A stretch of DNA of 44,485 bases from an uncultured Eubacteriales bacterium (GCA_902774265.1 CACYHR010000010.1:1-44485), one strand, 5' to 3'. Counted from the first letter of the stretch, positions 26,354 to 34,850 are shown. Translations and numbers: made by a program. Notes: generated by a model not told the origin, from the letters alone.

Positions 26354-26854
26354 TCAGTCGCTGTTTTTTTCATTAAGATATGAGATAAGAAAGAATTCTG
26401 CAAGACTGTCCGGCCGAATGTTCGCTCTTGCTTCTTCACGCGTAAACCATGCATATGAATCGATCTCGTAATTCGGAGCAAGCTCGCTATCGTCTTTTAC
26501 AAAAGCCGTAAAATTGCACATCAGTGTATCTGATTTCTCGAAGAACTGCGTACGGTTGAATTTTATACGAGAAACTGTCATCCCGGTCTCTTCTTTGACT
26601 TCCCTCGCCACAGCATCCTCCAAAGACTCGCCTCTGCTCACATAGCCTGCGACCAATATATATGTCGGTCTGCCATATTGCTGTATCAACAGTATCTCAT
26701 CCTTCTCTTCATTCACAACGATCATGCTGACAGCCACGTTATATTGCGGAAATCTGTATTGCCCGCAGGACGGACAATACGGTACTATGCCTTCGTTTTC
26801 AAGCTCTTTCGGTACCAGTTTCGTTCCGCATTCTCTGCAATAATTGCTGCTCAT
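26354..26854 (-). CDS. Nudix hydrolase with N-terminal zinc ribbon (NudC-like)
   Basis: A 166-residue protein. The N-terminus has two Cys pairs, YCRECGTKL and YCPSCGQYRFPQYN, forming a zinc ribbon as in NADH pyrophosphatases. The Nudix box is complete: GYVSRGESLEDAVAREVKEE then TGM. It hydrolyses nucleoside diphosphate compounds; NAD(H) or capped RNA is possible but unproved. GAAAGGGACTATA precedes the start. Confidence 0.9.
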   Translation of the reverse strand: MSSNYCRECGTKLVPKELENEGIVPYCPSCGQYRFPQYNVAVSMIVVNEEKDEILLIQQYGRPTYILVAGYVSRGESLEDAVAREVKEETGMTVSRIKFNRTQFFEKSDTLMCNFTAFVKDDSELAPNYEIDSYAWFTREEARANIRPDSLAEFFLISYLNEKNSD

Positions 26855-26875
26855 TATAGTCCCTTTCTATCGTTT

Positions 26876-26908
26876 CAACCAGGAGCAAAGCTCCAACAAG
26901 CTCGTTTG
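26876..26908. repeat. 33-bp dispersed repeat, copy 1
   Basis: CAACCAGGAGCAAAGCTCCA begins a 33-base unit that occurs again at 29170-29202 with 26 of 33 positions identical. Both contain a small palindrome (AGCT, six bases, AGCT). Both lie between genes. Confidence 0.5.
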
Positions 26909-26928
26909 ATTGTAGCTCCCGGCGTATG

Positions 26929-27825
26929 TTATATGTATCTAAGCAGGACAGATCTGACCGAATAAAGATATCCTCCGCCGAACAGGTTCAGATGGTTCAG
27001 TAGATGATACAGGTTGTACAGATCCTTTCTATCCCTGTAGCCGGGATCGATGCCGGCTGTGTCTTTGTAAGCATCGTAGAAATACCTGTCAAACCCGCCA
27101 AACAGTTCGGTCATTGCCAGATCAGCCTCAGCATGTCCAACATATGCCGCAGGATCGATCAGCCATGGATGACCTTCACTGTCAATCATGTAGTTTCCGT
27201 TCCACAGATCACCGTGCAATAGCGACGGATGCTCAGGCTCGGTCAGATACCGGTCTATCCTGCTTAGGAATATATCGATGTTCCTGCGCTCATCCCTGTC
27301 AAAGTACTTCGATGCACGCTCGAACTGCGGGATAAGCCTACACTCGATAAAGAAATTGATCCATGACTGCTTTGGAGTGTTTATCTGTTCTCCCGCACCT
27401 ATGTAGTTATCCGCTGTGAATCCGAACAGTCCGTTCTTCACAAACGAACTTGTATCGGCCATATGCATACGAGCAAGGCTTTCGCCCAGTTCTGCAGAAG
27501 AAGCTCGGCTGTTTCTGCCGGATTCAATATGTTCAAGCAGCAGAAATGCATCATTACCGTCTGTTCCGATGGCAATAACGGCAGGTGTCCTCACTGTGCC
27601 GGTCGATCTTATTGCTGCCAGCCCTTCAGCCTCTGCTGTAAAATATCCCAGGTTCTCCTTCCGGTTGACCTTCATGAATAGTTTGCTGCCATCTATAGAA
27701 AGTTCAAGTGCATATGCTCTGTTTATATCTCCGCCAGATACCGGGATCCGTCTCGAAACAGTAATACTATTACCATAGTTATTTGCGACTGCCCCAGCCA
27801 GGCTTCGTTCAATCCGATACTCCAT
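26929..27825 (-). CDS. Fructosamine kinase family protein
   Basis: A 298-residue kinase-fold protein. SKLFMKVNRKENLGYFTAEA gives the ATP-binding Lys, DAFLLLEHIESG is the hinge, and LHGDLWNGNYMIDSEGHPWL then LIDPAAYVGHAEADLAM hold the catalytic HGDxWxGN loop and the metal-binding Asp. Family members phosphorylate ketosamines (protein- or amino-acid-bound fructosamine) as part of deglycation. The 5' end and leader are duplicated at 30854-30917. Confidence 0.88.
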   Translation of the reverse strand: MEYRIERSLAGAVANNYGNSITVSRRIPVSGGDINRAYALELSIDGSKLFMKVNRKENLGYFTAEAEGLAAIRSTGTVRTPAVIAIGTDGNDAFLLLEHIESGRNSRASSAELGESLARMHMADTSSFVKNGLFGFTADNYIGAGEQINTPKQSWINFFIECRLIPQFERASKYFDRDERRNIDIFLSRIDRYLTEPEHPSLLHGDLWNGNYMIDSEGHPWLIDPAAYVGHAEADLAMTELFGGFDRYFYDAYKDTAGIDPGYRDRKDLYNLYHLLNHLNLFGGGYLYSVRSVLLRYI

Positions 27826-27880
27826 TACAAAAGTCCTCCCGGCAGTAATTATATCAGTTTTACTACCGGAAGAGCTTCTA
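27818..27880. repeat. 63-bp duplicated leader, copy 1
   Basis: Covers the first codons and leader of the fructosamine kinase gene. TACTCCATTACAAAAG, CTCCCGGCAGTAATTATATC and AGTTTTA are repeated at 30854-30917. TGGGAG-type ribosome binding bases lie inside it (CCGGGAGGACTTTTGTA before ATG on the minus strand). Confidence 0.6.
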
Positions 27881-27882
27881 TT

Positions 27883-27990
27883 TCATGTTGTAAATATCTC
27901 CATTTTTAGTATTCTTGCTGTCAGTCCCCAAATGCCGTGACCTTCATATTCGATATAGTCCGTTTCACCGGTATTGCGATAATCACCGTA
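27883..27990 (-). pseudogene. Tail fragment of family X
   Basis: The 35-codon frame reads YGDYRNTGETDYIEYEGHGI and WGLTARIL, matching the tail of the fragment at 81-366, and then ends MEIFTT and a stop. No upstream part of the gene remains. Confidence 0.6.
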
Positions 27991-28018
27991 CTCGGATTAT
28001 TCCATTGTATCATAAATC

Positions 28019-28327
28019 TTGATTTCCACCAGTCATGCTACAGATAAGCTGTTTCTTACACTGCATATATTTCTGATCGATATCAATGAAGTAGATCCAG
28101 ACTCGCTACCTGAATTCGCAAAAATCCGGATTGACACTTCACTTCCGCCGGAAGAGCGAGTGAACTCATTGCTCCGGCAGGTCGAAAACTCTTATTTCTA
28201 TAAATGCGGAGATATAGTGGTAAAGATAGGTTTTGCCAATAAAGGAAAAACTCTTCAGTCCTGTATGGAGGAATACCTCAAATCAGAGATACGAATGAAA
28301 GGCAATATCCGACTTGGTACTATCTAA
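28019..28327 (+). CDS. Small hypothetical protein, possibly DUF6870-like
   Basis: A 102-codon frame. From about residue 25 it reads like a real small cytoplasmic protein: INEVDPDSLPEFAKIRIDTS, LPPEERVNSLLRQVENSYFY and CGDIVVKIGFANKGKTLQSC. From memory this resembles DUF6870, found in Bacillota mobile elements; the match is tentative. The first ~20 residues and the region upstream seem unrelated to the family and adjoin another gene fragment, so the original start may have been lost. A strong terminator follows. Function unknown. Confidence 0.55.
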   Translation: MISTSHATDKLFLTLHIFLIDINEVDPDSLPEFAKIRIDTSLPPEERVNSLLRQVENSYFYKCGDIVVKIGFANKGKTLQSCMEEYLKSEIRMKGNIRLGTI

Positions 28328-28342
28328 AACTGCATCGTATAT

Positions 28343-28390
28343 ATCAGTGCCCCGCTCTACCTTATAGTAGCAGCGGGGCTGATTCTTTTC
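28343..28390 (+). terminator. Rho-independent terminator
   Basis: ATCAGTGCCCCGCT (28343-28356) pairs with AGCGGGGCTGAT (28372-28383), followed by TCTTTTC on the plus strand. It ends the small gene at 28019-28327 and may also serve the converging lipoprotein gene. Confidence 0.75.
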
Positions 28391-28415
28391 GCATCACGTT
28401 TCTTATGTAAGATGC

Positions 28416-29117
28416 TTATTCCGCGTTGAATACGGCGATGTACTCGACGTCTTCGCTTACTTCGACCGTGATATCAGGCTCAGTTGAGAAATCCTCGCCG
28501 TTCTTTGTCCACTTGACGAACTTCCAGCCTTCGTCAGGCTTCGCCTTGATCACAAAGGTCTTAGGCTCCTCGAGGTTCTCGGCTGCCGACTGTGTCGGGA
28601 ACTCGTCATCGAATTTGACCTCCTCACCCTCAGGAGCGTACGCAAAGCTTCCGAGTCCATCGGTGTTGATCTTGAGGAGGGCTATATAATCATGATCCTC
28701 TTCCTTTACGAAATGATAGGTCTCGCCGCCTTCGACCTCCATCATCAGGCCATCGTCGCCCTCTTCGCTGATGGTGACGATATAATCATCGTCATTTTCG
28801 TCAATTTCCGAATTAAGGTTGCCGTAAAGGGTCTCTCCCTTTGGTTCGAGGAACCATCCGTGGACATCTCCGTTGCTGAGCAATACCGAGACTGCCCACA
28901 TTCCGTCATGTTCGCCGTCATCCGGCTTGGTGATGATCACGTAGTTCTTGTTCTCATCAGCAAAGGTGCCTTCCCTGCTCCAGGTAAAGCTGCTGTCACC
29001 GCTGTCACCGCTGTCACTGCTTTCGCCGCTGCCGCCGCTGCCTGAAGTGCCGCATCCGGCAAATCCTGCCGCCAGGACAAACGCCAGTAAGATAATTGTC
29101 AGTTTTTTTATACTCAT
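28416..29117 (-). CDS. Lipoprotein with C-terminal InlB-type repeat
   Basis: A 233-residue surface lipoprotein. MSIKKLTIILLAFVLAAGFA then GC forms the lipoprotein signal, and a Gly/Ser/Asp linker (SGGSGESSDSGDSGDSS) follows. The middle is acidic beta-structure. The C-terminal 50 residues (KPDEGWKFVKWTKNGEDFST, DVEYIAVF) resemble the InlB B-repeat / Listeria-Bacteroides repeat, seen in adhesion proteins. GAGGAGGAAAAGT directly before 29117 supports this start. No known binding partner. Confidence 0.8.
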   Translation of the reverse strand: MSIKKLTIILLAFVLAAGFAGCGTSGSGGSGESSDSGDSGDSSFTWSREGTFADENKNYVIITKPDDGEHDGMWAVSVLLSNGDVHGWFLEPKGETLYGNLNSEIDENDDDYIVTISEEGDDGLMMEVEGGETYHFVKEEDHDYIALLKINTDGLGSFAYAPEGEEVKFDDEFPTQSAAENLEEPKTFVIKAKPDEGWKFVKWTKNGEDFSTEPDITVEVSEDVEYIAVFNAE

Positions 29118-29169
29118 ACTTTTCCTCCTCATTACACATCTTCAAAATATTTTTTAGTTTATACCCGTT

Positions 29170-29202
29170 CAACCGGAATCAAAGCTTCGACAAGCTCACT
29201 TG
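29170..29202. repeat. 33-bp dispersed repeat, copy 2
   Basis: CAACCGGAATCAAAGCTTCG begins a unit 26/33 identical to 26876-26908. It lies between the lipoprotein and nitroreductase genes. Confidence 0.5.
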
Positions 29203-29275
29203 CGCTGAGCGAGAGACATCCGGCATCTCTTATGCTCTGTTGAATTTTTCCTTAGGCTATGTATACTGTATCCGA

Positions 29276-29821
29276 TCATTTGATCCTGCTTATATTCTCT
29301 ATTCGAATATCATGCGGCTCCTTCTGATCAGTTGCATATCCGAGAGCTAGTGCTATCACGAAGTCATAGCTTTCAGGGCATCCGAGTCTGGCTCTCAGCT
29401 CATCCGCCTTTGCTCCTGAGAATGCAGGGCGTGGGAGTCCGAGTATAACGCTACCTATACCAAGGCTTTCTGCAGCAAGAGCCATGTTCTCTACTGCTAT
29501 CCCGCAGTCCACATGCGACCAGTAGAAATCCTTTTCACCAAATATAAAGATTACTGTAGGTGCATGATAAAACATCTGAAAGTCCGGATCCCTGAAGCGT
29601 GGACTTCCGGTATCTGCCGTCCTGTTTTTTGCTGCCTCATCATGTACTTCCTGTATAAGCTCAGGATCCTGAACAACAGAAAAATGCCACGGCTGCCTGT
29701 TCCTTGCACTCGGTGCTTCAAGACCGGCTTTCAGTATAGCTGACAGAACATCCTCTGCCAGTTGCTCCTTCTTATACGCTCTGTGTGATCTGCGATTTGA
29801 GATCGCCTGTAATACTTCCAT
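29276..29821 (-). CDS. Nitroreductase-family flavoprotein
   Basis: A 181-residue FMN enzyme reducing nitro or related compounds with NAD(P)H. Full-length family features: EVLQAISNRRSHRAYKKEQL, EAPSARNRQPWHFSVVQDPE, DCGIAVENMALAAESLGIGS and VIALALGYATDQKEP. This is the intact counterpart of the truncated gene at 8209. AGGAGAACAAAGAAAC lies before the start. It is followed upstream by the acyl hydrolase gene on the same strand and may be cotranscribed with it. Confidence 0.9.
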   Translation of the reverse strand: MEVLQAISNRRSHRAYKKEQLAEDVLSAILKAGLEAPSARNRQPWHFSVVQDPELIQEVHDEAAKNRTADTGSPRFRDPDFQMFYHAPTVIFIFGEKDFYWSHVDCGIAVENMALAAESLGIGSVILGLPRPAFSGAKADELRARLGCPESYDFVIALALGYATDQKEPHDIRIENISRIK

Positions 29822-29852
29822 GTTTCTTTGTTCTCCTTCCTATTATTTCAGT

Positions 29853-30770
29853 TTACCATTCGCTGATAGCAGTTCGTAATTTACTGTCGATATCTTCTCT
29901 GACCGCTCTGCACTCTTTCGGATGTTCTCTGCCGGCTTTGAACACTCTTGACATGAGGTCTCCGAATAACGGCAGCATGATCTTCAGCATCGATTCCGGG
30001 AAAACGAAGTGCGTCCCGTGTTCGTACATCAGTGACAGATACTCGCAATCATGAGGCTTTTCTTCGAGACGTTTCTCCATCCTCCGTATGTATTTACAGG
30101 TATCCCAAAGCACATCGTCCTCAGCTCCGACAAATATTATCTTTCCTTTGATGTTCTCGATCCTGATCAGTTCCTCTTCCTGGAGCATATGTCTTCTCTC
30201 TGATTCATCGAACATCTTTCTCGAAGCAATCATGTCCTTCCCTGCTCTGGATTCTTCTTTTATTCTCTGCCAGTATTCCGGGTGTCTGTATGCGAATGGC
30301 AGATACGGAAGCGGTTTTCCCTGCCAAGAAACAGTAGACTCGTTATCTCCGGGTCTTTCGTGCATTCCATCCTTACCATCCTGATAAAATCCTTCCATGA
30401 TAAAATCGCATGGCGACATTGCTATCGTTAGCGTGATATCGGGATAGTATGATGCCGCGACGAGAGCCAGCATTCCGGTCGTCGACGCGCCGGCGATACC
30501 GATCTTTCTTACTCCGCGGCTTTTCAGGAAATTGATAGCTGCGCCAAATCTCTCGAGAGGATAATCATGATGTCCATAATCTTTCTTGTCAGGAGACATG
30601 CAAAGTGCGTGGCACCCAATACCATGTATCCATTTCGCGCCACTCTTAGCCATCCTGTCATCGGAGCTGTCTCCCAACATCAGTATCATAGCCTTATCTG
30701 ATGCTTTTCTGTTAGGATAATATGCCCCGTAAAATCCATCGATTTCCGGGATCATTGATTGTTTCTGCAT
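29853..30770 (-). CDS. Alpha/beta hydrolase of the acyl-CoA thioester hydrolase (BAAT C-terminal) type
   Basis: A 305-residue alpha/beta hydrolase. The nucleophile elbow is IAGASTTGMLALVA (GxSxxG), the acid Asp lies in IIFVGAEDDVLWDT and the His in MYEHGTHFVFPES. The block LTIAMSPCDFIMEGFYQDG is typical of the dienelactone/BAAT-C group. It probably splits thioesters or esters; the substrate is not known. GAGGAAAAGA lies before the start. Confidence 0.8.
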   Translation of the reverse strand: MQKQSMIPEIDGFYGAYYPNRKASDKAMILMLGDSSDDRMAKSGAKWIHGIGCHALCMSPDKKDYGHHDYPLERFGAAINFLKSRGVRKIGIAGASTTGMLALVAASYYPDITLTIAMSPCDFIMEGFYQDGKDGMHERPGDNESTVSWQGKPLPYLPFAYRHPEYWQRIKEESRAGKDMIASRKMFDESERRHMLQEEELIRIENIKGKIIFVGAEDDVLWDTCKYIRRMEKRLEEKPHDCEYLSLMYEHGTHFVFPESMLKIMLPLFGDLMSRVFKAGREHPKECRAVREDIDSKLRTAISEW

Positions 30771-30853
30771 TCTTTTCCTCGTTTCATTATGATTGATTGT
30801 TCAGGGTATATTCCGCGGCAGATTTCAGCCGATGTGTTTTTCGTTAAGATCGG

Positions 30854-30917
30854 TACTCCATTACAAAAGCCCTCCCGGCAGTAATTATATCAGTTTTAAA
30901 CTACCCGGAGAGCTTCT
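30854..30917. repeat. 64-bp duplicated leader, copy 2
   Basis: Repeats the start and leader of the fructosamine kinase gene (27818-27880). Here the coding part stops after ATGGAGTACCGATC, because a TAA follows, so no gene is attached. It marks a decayed duplication. Confidence 0.6.
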
Positions 30918-30937
30918 AATTTGTAATGACAGGAAGC

Positions 30938-31240
30938 TTATTTCCTGTTCTTGTTCAGAGTATATCCTGCTGCAGCGCCTACTATCCCGCCTATGATATG
31001 TCCCATATTCGATATATTATCCTGTACGAATAGTCCGTCATACACCTGCTGTCCTATATATAGAATCGCAACCAGGATCACTGTCAGCGGAATCTCTCCT
31101 TCCCGGAAGCTGGTGAAAGAAGTCATCATGATGAATGCAAATACCACTCCGCTTGCTCCGCACAGAGCCACGCCCGGAAAGAATATCCAGTTTATCAGAC
31201 CAGTTACAAGACCTGTAGCAGGATAACTTCTGTATAATTT
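30938..31240 (-). pseudogene. C-terminal part of a rhomboid protease gene
   Basis: The open frame reads YRSYPATGLVTGLINWIFFP, GVALCGASGVVFAFIMMTSF and SNMGHIIGGIVGAAAGYTLN. GASG contains the catalytic Ser and GHIIGG the catalytic His of rhomboid intramembrane proteases. The first three membrane segments are missing: the frame begins within the end of the phosphoesterase gene. A product starting at the internal ATG near 31171 would lack part of the fold. Confidence 0.65.
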
Positions 31241-32097
31241 TACATCGGTTCGATATACACGATCTCTGTCGGATTGAATATCCGAGGTATCGGAGCCGTA
31301 TTCGATAACCCTCGCGAGACGACCATCCTTGATCCCTGTTTCTCATACACTCCTGAACTGTACTTTGGGAACACCCCCTGTCCGGGAGCAAATACCCCTT
31401 CCCATCGTCTTGTAAACGGCGACCAATAGTTCCATTGACCGCCATGACTGTGTCCACTCAATACCAATTCTATGTTCGGATCTATGTGATCAAAATACTC
31501 AGGATGATGCGATAGGAGTATATGATATCCCGAGGTTCTGCTGAATTCTTCGAGCCAGCCCATATCAGGTAGGCTTCGGTCATGCCTTACTGACCTCGTT
31601 TTCTTACCTGTTATTTCATTCATAAAGGATAATTTGGGATAACGATCCGTTACTTTGCCTGCATCCTTCAAAGATGATCTTAAGCGTCTGTAGCTTGCGG
31701 CGTTTTCTGAAGACAAACCGCCTATAATAATATTGCCACTGCCTGTACACCGGCCGGTATCGACCCAGCTATTGTCCAGAATAATGACCCCGGATCCTCT
31801 AATCGTCTCCTCATCTCCTTCGTCTATCATCCACTCGTGATTTCCCAGACTGAAATATGTAGGCGCCAGGCCGGCGCAAGCCTCGAGCAACGGCATCACA
31901 TTACTTTGCGAAACCAGCGGAGATACATCATCACGCGGTGATGTACCATATAATATATCTCCGGCTATACAAATAAAATCCGGTTTATGATTTTTCAGAC
32001 TTTCAATGATCCTATCTGCCGGCCGACCATGAAGATCAGAAAGTAAGGCAATACGCGGAGCATCCGGGATTCTGTATACGGTCTCTACCATATTCAC
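31240..32097 (-). CDS. Metallophosphoesterase (YkuE-like)
   Basis: A 285-residue calcineurin-like phosphoesterase. All metal-binding motifs are present: IALLSDLHG, ICIAGDILYG, FSLGNHEW, LLSHHPEY and LVLSGHSHGGQW. The length and HGGQW context resemble YkuE/LpxH-like membrane-associated enzymes, although no clear membrane helix is visible. It overlaps the upstream hypothetical gene by four bases and its end touches the rhomboid remnant. Confidence 0.9.
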   Translation of the reverse strand: MNMVETVYRIPDAPRIALLSDLHGRPADRIIESLKNHKPDFICIAGDILYGTSPRDDVSPLVSQSNVMPLLEACAGLAPTYFSLGNHEWMIDEGDEETIRGSGVIILDNSWVDTGRCTGSGNIIIGGLSSENAASYRRLRSSLKDAGKVTDRYPKLSFMNEITGKKTRSVRHDRSLPDMGWLEEFSRTSGYHILLSHHPEYFDHIDPNIELVLSGHSHGGQWNYWSPFTRRWEGVFAPGQGVFPKYSSGVYEKQGSRMVVSRGLSNTAPIPRIFNPTEIVYIEPM

Positions 32098-32489
32098 TGC
32101 TCATCCCCTCTCCAAACGAACAGTCCCTCTCCGGATGCTATGAGCTTTACAAGCTCCAGCAGCTCGTAATCAGGATTAAATAATGTCATATGCGTATCAT
32201 CAGGCTCGGATAATATCATGGAATCTCCTGTCATGATATATACATATCCGGCCTTCATGATCTCTGCAGTCTTCGCCGGCTCAGGATCAGATTCTCCCTC
32301 AATACTTATCTCCCGATAGCAGTTCAGCTTAAGGATCAGATTGATATGTTTCTTCTTGATGGATTCGATTTCTTCACTCAGAAAATGTTTTTCGACAGCA
32401 AAATACTGGCCGGGACTGTTATACGGTACCCGTTTCGGAAGGATATCTATGATCCAGTATTCAGTATTAAGCAGCTTATCTGTTTCCAT
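32094..32489 (-). CDS. Conserved hypothetical protein
   Basis: A 131-residue cytoplasmic protein; I do not recognise a named domain. Visible blocks: NTEYWIIDILPKRVPYNSPG, QYFAVEKHFLSEE, IKKKHINLILKLNCYREISI and the tail SMILSEPDDTHMTLFNPD. A copy of the tail is found at 5650-5770, so the family has been duplicated here. It sits eleven bases after the DUF1653-UPF0158 gene and overlaps the phosphoesterase gene by four bases, forming a three-gene transcript. Confidence 0.7.
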   Translation of the reverse strand: METDKLLNTEYWIIDILPKRVPYNSPGQYFAVEKHFLSEEIESIKKKHINLILKLNCYREISIEGESDPEPAKTAEIMKAGYVYIMTGDSMILSEPDDTHMTLFNPDYELLELVKLIASGEGLFVWRGDEQ

Positions 32490-32500
32490 TTGTGACTACC

Positions 32501-33199
32501 TTATTCTGAATACCTTATACCATTTTCTTTACACCAGTCTCTGGCTATCTGTTTATATGCGTCATTAAGATAATCGTACCAATCCTGTTGGATCCCATAA
32601 TCATATATACTGTCCTTGAATCTGCGGAATGCTCCTTTGCGATGTATCGCATTGTCAAGGTGATCCCGCATTTCACCGGCAGGCAGTTCCCACACAAAGT
32701 GTTCCATAATGCTGTGTTCATGGATATCATACTGGTCCGGCAGTCTGAAGAACCTGACGCGGTATTCCGCATCGATCAATTCAGTCAGTTCTTCATAGGC
32801 TTCTCTGCCCTCATAATACATATACGGATCATCCGGAACAGAAACAATCTCCATTTTTTCTATGTCCAGATACTGCTGCCATTCGTCCATTGTCATTTCT
32901 ATCGCATCCTCTATAAGTTTTATAGGTACAGTCTTGATCTTCTCGAATCTGTATTTCTGCACTATATCCGGATATTTCTCATGATCCACTTCGCTCAGGA
33001 ACATCTCAAGAGGACGGACATACATACCGCCATCATCATAAAGAGCCCTATAAACCATCATTGGTTCTCCTGTCTCGCTGTGTTTAGCCACACCGATGAT
33101 CTCATAGAGGTACTTATCTGTACGTGCGTCTTTATATGAAAGCATCTCACGCTTGAAATGCTGGACTATATCTCCCGGTTTGAATCTGTTTTCCATCAT
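32501..33199 (-). CDS. DUF1653 - UPF0158 fusion protein
   Basis: A 232-residue protein. Residues 1-80 match DUF1653 (FKPGDIVQHFKREM, YEIIGVAKHSETGEPMMVYR, LYDDGGMYVRPLEMF). Residues ~92-232 match UPF0158 (PIKLIEDAIEMTMDEWQQYL, EEELTE-like acid stretch, FVWELPAGEMRDHLDNAIHR, KGAFRRFKDSIYDYGIQQDW). The functions of both domains are unknown. The tail of a duplicate remains at 18024-18285. GGAGAGACTATG lies at the start. It heads a transcript with the next two genes. Confidence 0.85.
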   Translation of the reverse strand: MMENRFKPGDIVQHFKREMLSYKDARTDKYLYEIIGVAKHSETGEPMMVYRALYDDGGMYVRPLEMFLSEVDHEKYPDIVQKYRFEKIKTVPIKLIEDAIEMTMDEWQQYLDIEKMEIVSVPDDPYMYYEGREAYEELTELIDAEYRVRFFRLPDQYDIHEHSIMEHFVWELPAGEMRDHLDNAIHRKGAFRRFKDSIYDYGIQQDWYDYLNDAYKQIARDWCKENGIRYSE

Positions 33200-33293
33200 A
33201 GTCTCTCCATATCTTCAGTATCATTTCTTCTAATCCAAGGATATACCCAAAAAATAGCGGCTTTCAAGGAAAAAGACATTTTTCAGACTTAAG

Positions 33294-33440
33294 TCAATTT
33301 GCAGTCAATTCCAGGTCATTGACTATTAATAAGGAATGTGTATCAATCAGTTTTTGATTAACTTCAAATTTGGATTTATCTTGTGTTGGAACCGAGTACC
33401 CGTTTCGTCGAAGTACATCCTGGAGAAAATCGCGCTTCAT
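33294..33440 (-). CDS. Small hypothetical ORF (48 aa)
   Basis: The frame reads MKRDFLQDVLRRNGYSVPTQ, then KFEVNQKLIDTHSLLIVND. The composition looks protein-like and the frame is open further upstream toward 33516, but no ribosome binding site lies before the ATG. It may be the tail of a decayed gene. No family recognised. Confidence 0.3.
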   Translation of the reverse strand: MKRDFLQDVLRRNGYSVPTQDKSKFEVNQKLIDTHSLLIVNDLELTAN

Positions 33441-33515
33441 TGTCAGCTGGCCTATAGTCTTAAGCAGTAGAATAAATAATGTCCTCCGGATAGTTATTCC
33501 GAAATGTCCTGTAAT

Positions 33516-33677
33516 TTAAGATATTTCCTCAATACTTCCGGCATCCCATTCTTTCACAGAGAGATACTTCAACAGATCCTTTCCATGCCTGAATACTACA
33601 TGCATATTATTGAACTCAAACTTAGTATATCTGCCCTGGCAGCTAAGTATTCCATAATTAGTCTGATCTACACTCAT
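33516..33677 (-). CDS. Small hypothetical protein (53 aa)
   Basis: MSVDQTNYGILSCQGRYTKF then EFNNMHVVFRHGKDLLKYLS and VKEWDAGSIEEIS. GGTGATATT precedes the ATG. The end looks frameshifted: another frame continues KYLKLQDISE with a stop, which could be the true C-terminus. No named family recognised; the content looks like a real small protein. Confidence 0.45.
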   Translation of the reverse strand: MSVDQTNYGILSCQGRYTKFEFNNMHVVFRHGKDLLKYLSVKEWDAGSIEEIS

Positions 33678-33733
33678 AATATCACCACGCCAATACATGA
33701 AATTTTAATGTTTCATCTTTTCCACTTCATCGT

Positions 33734-34708
33734 CTATTCTTCTTTCAATTTCTGAAGTTTATCACGTTTTGACCTATATTCGATGATCGGTTTGTCGGCT
33801 TTGACAAGCTTTTCTCCGATCATCAGGCCGGATTTCTTGGGAAGCTGAGTCTCTACTATGCGCTTGTCCTGCTTTTCCACTACCCTGTTTGCACGGCTGC
33901 CAAGCCACGCGATACATTTGTCTATCGACTTTTTACCGGTGATTTTGTTGTAAAAACGAAGCGCTATTATAGAGTGTTCATCATCTACCGGGATGAAGAA
34001 TGCCAGTATCTGTATCCTGTCAGATACGTGGTTGAGCCACATGTTCGGGAATTTGAAGTTGAGGTTGGTATCTTTGATGATGCTGTCCTTGCCGGCAAGT
34101 GGAGTCTGTCCTGTATCGACAGCATTATTGGCACTGGTCTGCAAAGTGTTGTCATCGAGCCAGACTACTTTCGGCCCGTTGCACAGAGTCTTATTGCCGC
34201 GACCTATAGTTGTCCTGTGTATGAATGGCAGATGCGATACATCAAGCTGGTTCTCTATGACACGTGAATAATCCACACCCCATGTATCCTCGGTGTGGTC
34301 ATATGTGTATGACGGATCCGTTATGATGTCGAAATAGTCAGGTTCACCGACTGGTTCAGCATCACCGTACCATGCGAAAATGATGTCTCCTATCTCACGA
34401 ACTGCATAATGCCTGAGGTTGAACCTGCTGAGGTCTGCTGTTGATGCTCGGCCGTCAGATGGTACATGAACACATTTACCGGTAACATCATATTCTATTC
34501 CATGGAATGGACAGCGGATATTTCCGTTTTTGACGCAGCCCTTAGCAAGCGATGCCCCACGGTGCGCGCAGCGGCTGCTCACGCAGCCGAGGCCTCCGGC
34601 CTCCGTTCGGAAGAACACAAGGTTCTCTCCGAACCTGCGCGCCCCAGTCACCTTGCCCTTCTTAACATCATGCGATGACATCACTGCATACCATTGATTA
34701 CTTATCAT
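33734..34708 (-). CDS. Rieske non-heme iron oxygenase, alpha subunit type
   Basis: A 324-residue oxygenase-like protein. The N-terminal Rieske 2Fe-2S motif has both halves: SSRCAHRGASLAKG (Cys, His) and IRCPFHGIEYD (Cys, His). The catalytic domain has the mononuclear iron ligands in ENQLDVSHLPFIH (two His), followed by a later acidic position. Such enzymes hydroxylate or demethylate aromatic or sterol-like substrates using O2 and a partner reductase. No reductase gene is next to it, so electrons must come from elsewhere. An O2-dependent enzyme in an otherwise anaerobe-like gene set is unexpected. AGGAGAAATGTATG precedes the start. Confidence 0.88.
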   Translation of the reverse strand: MISNQWYAVMSSHDVKKGKVTGARRFGENLVFFRTEAGGLGCVSSRCAHRGASLAKGCVKNGNIRCPFHGIEYDVTGKCVHVPSDGRASTADLSRFNLRHYAVREIGDIIFAWYGDAEPVGEPDYFDIITDPSYTYDHTEDTWGVDYSRVIENQLDVSHLPFIHRTTIGRGNKTLCNGPKVVWLDDNTLQTSANNAVDTGQTPLAGKDSIIKDTNLNFKFPNMWLNHVSDRIQILAFFIPVDDEHSIIALRFYNKITGKKSIDKCIAWLGSRANRVVEKQDKRIVETQLPKKSGLMIGEKLVKADKPIIEYRSKRDKLQKLKEE

Positions 34709-34850
34709 ACATTTCTCCTGTGTTATCCAGATGTGTTCCTTCGTTATAGCCCGCCCCTGCCACCTTGCTGTCTATGCTTAAACCTAACGTTACCGCTTCG
34801 GCTCTAAGACTCGCAACTGGTGGTTTGGTTTTTCCTTTACAGATGGCATT

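Noticed and set aside
31038-31457. 139-codon minus-strand gene
   Set aside because: It is an out-of-frame reading of the phosphoesterase tail and the rhomboid remnant, with no protein-family content.
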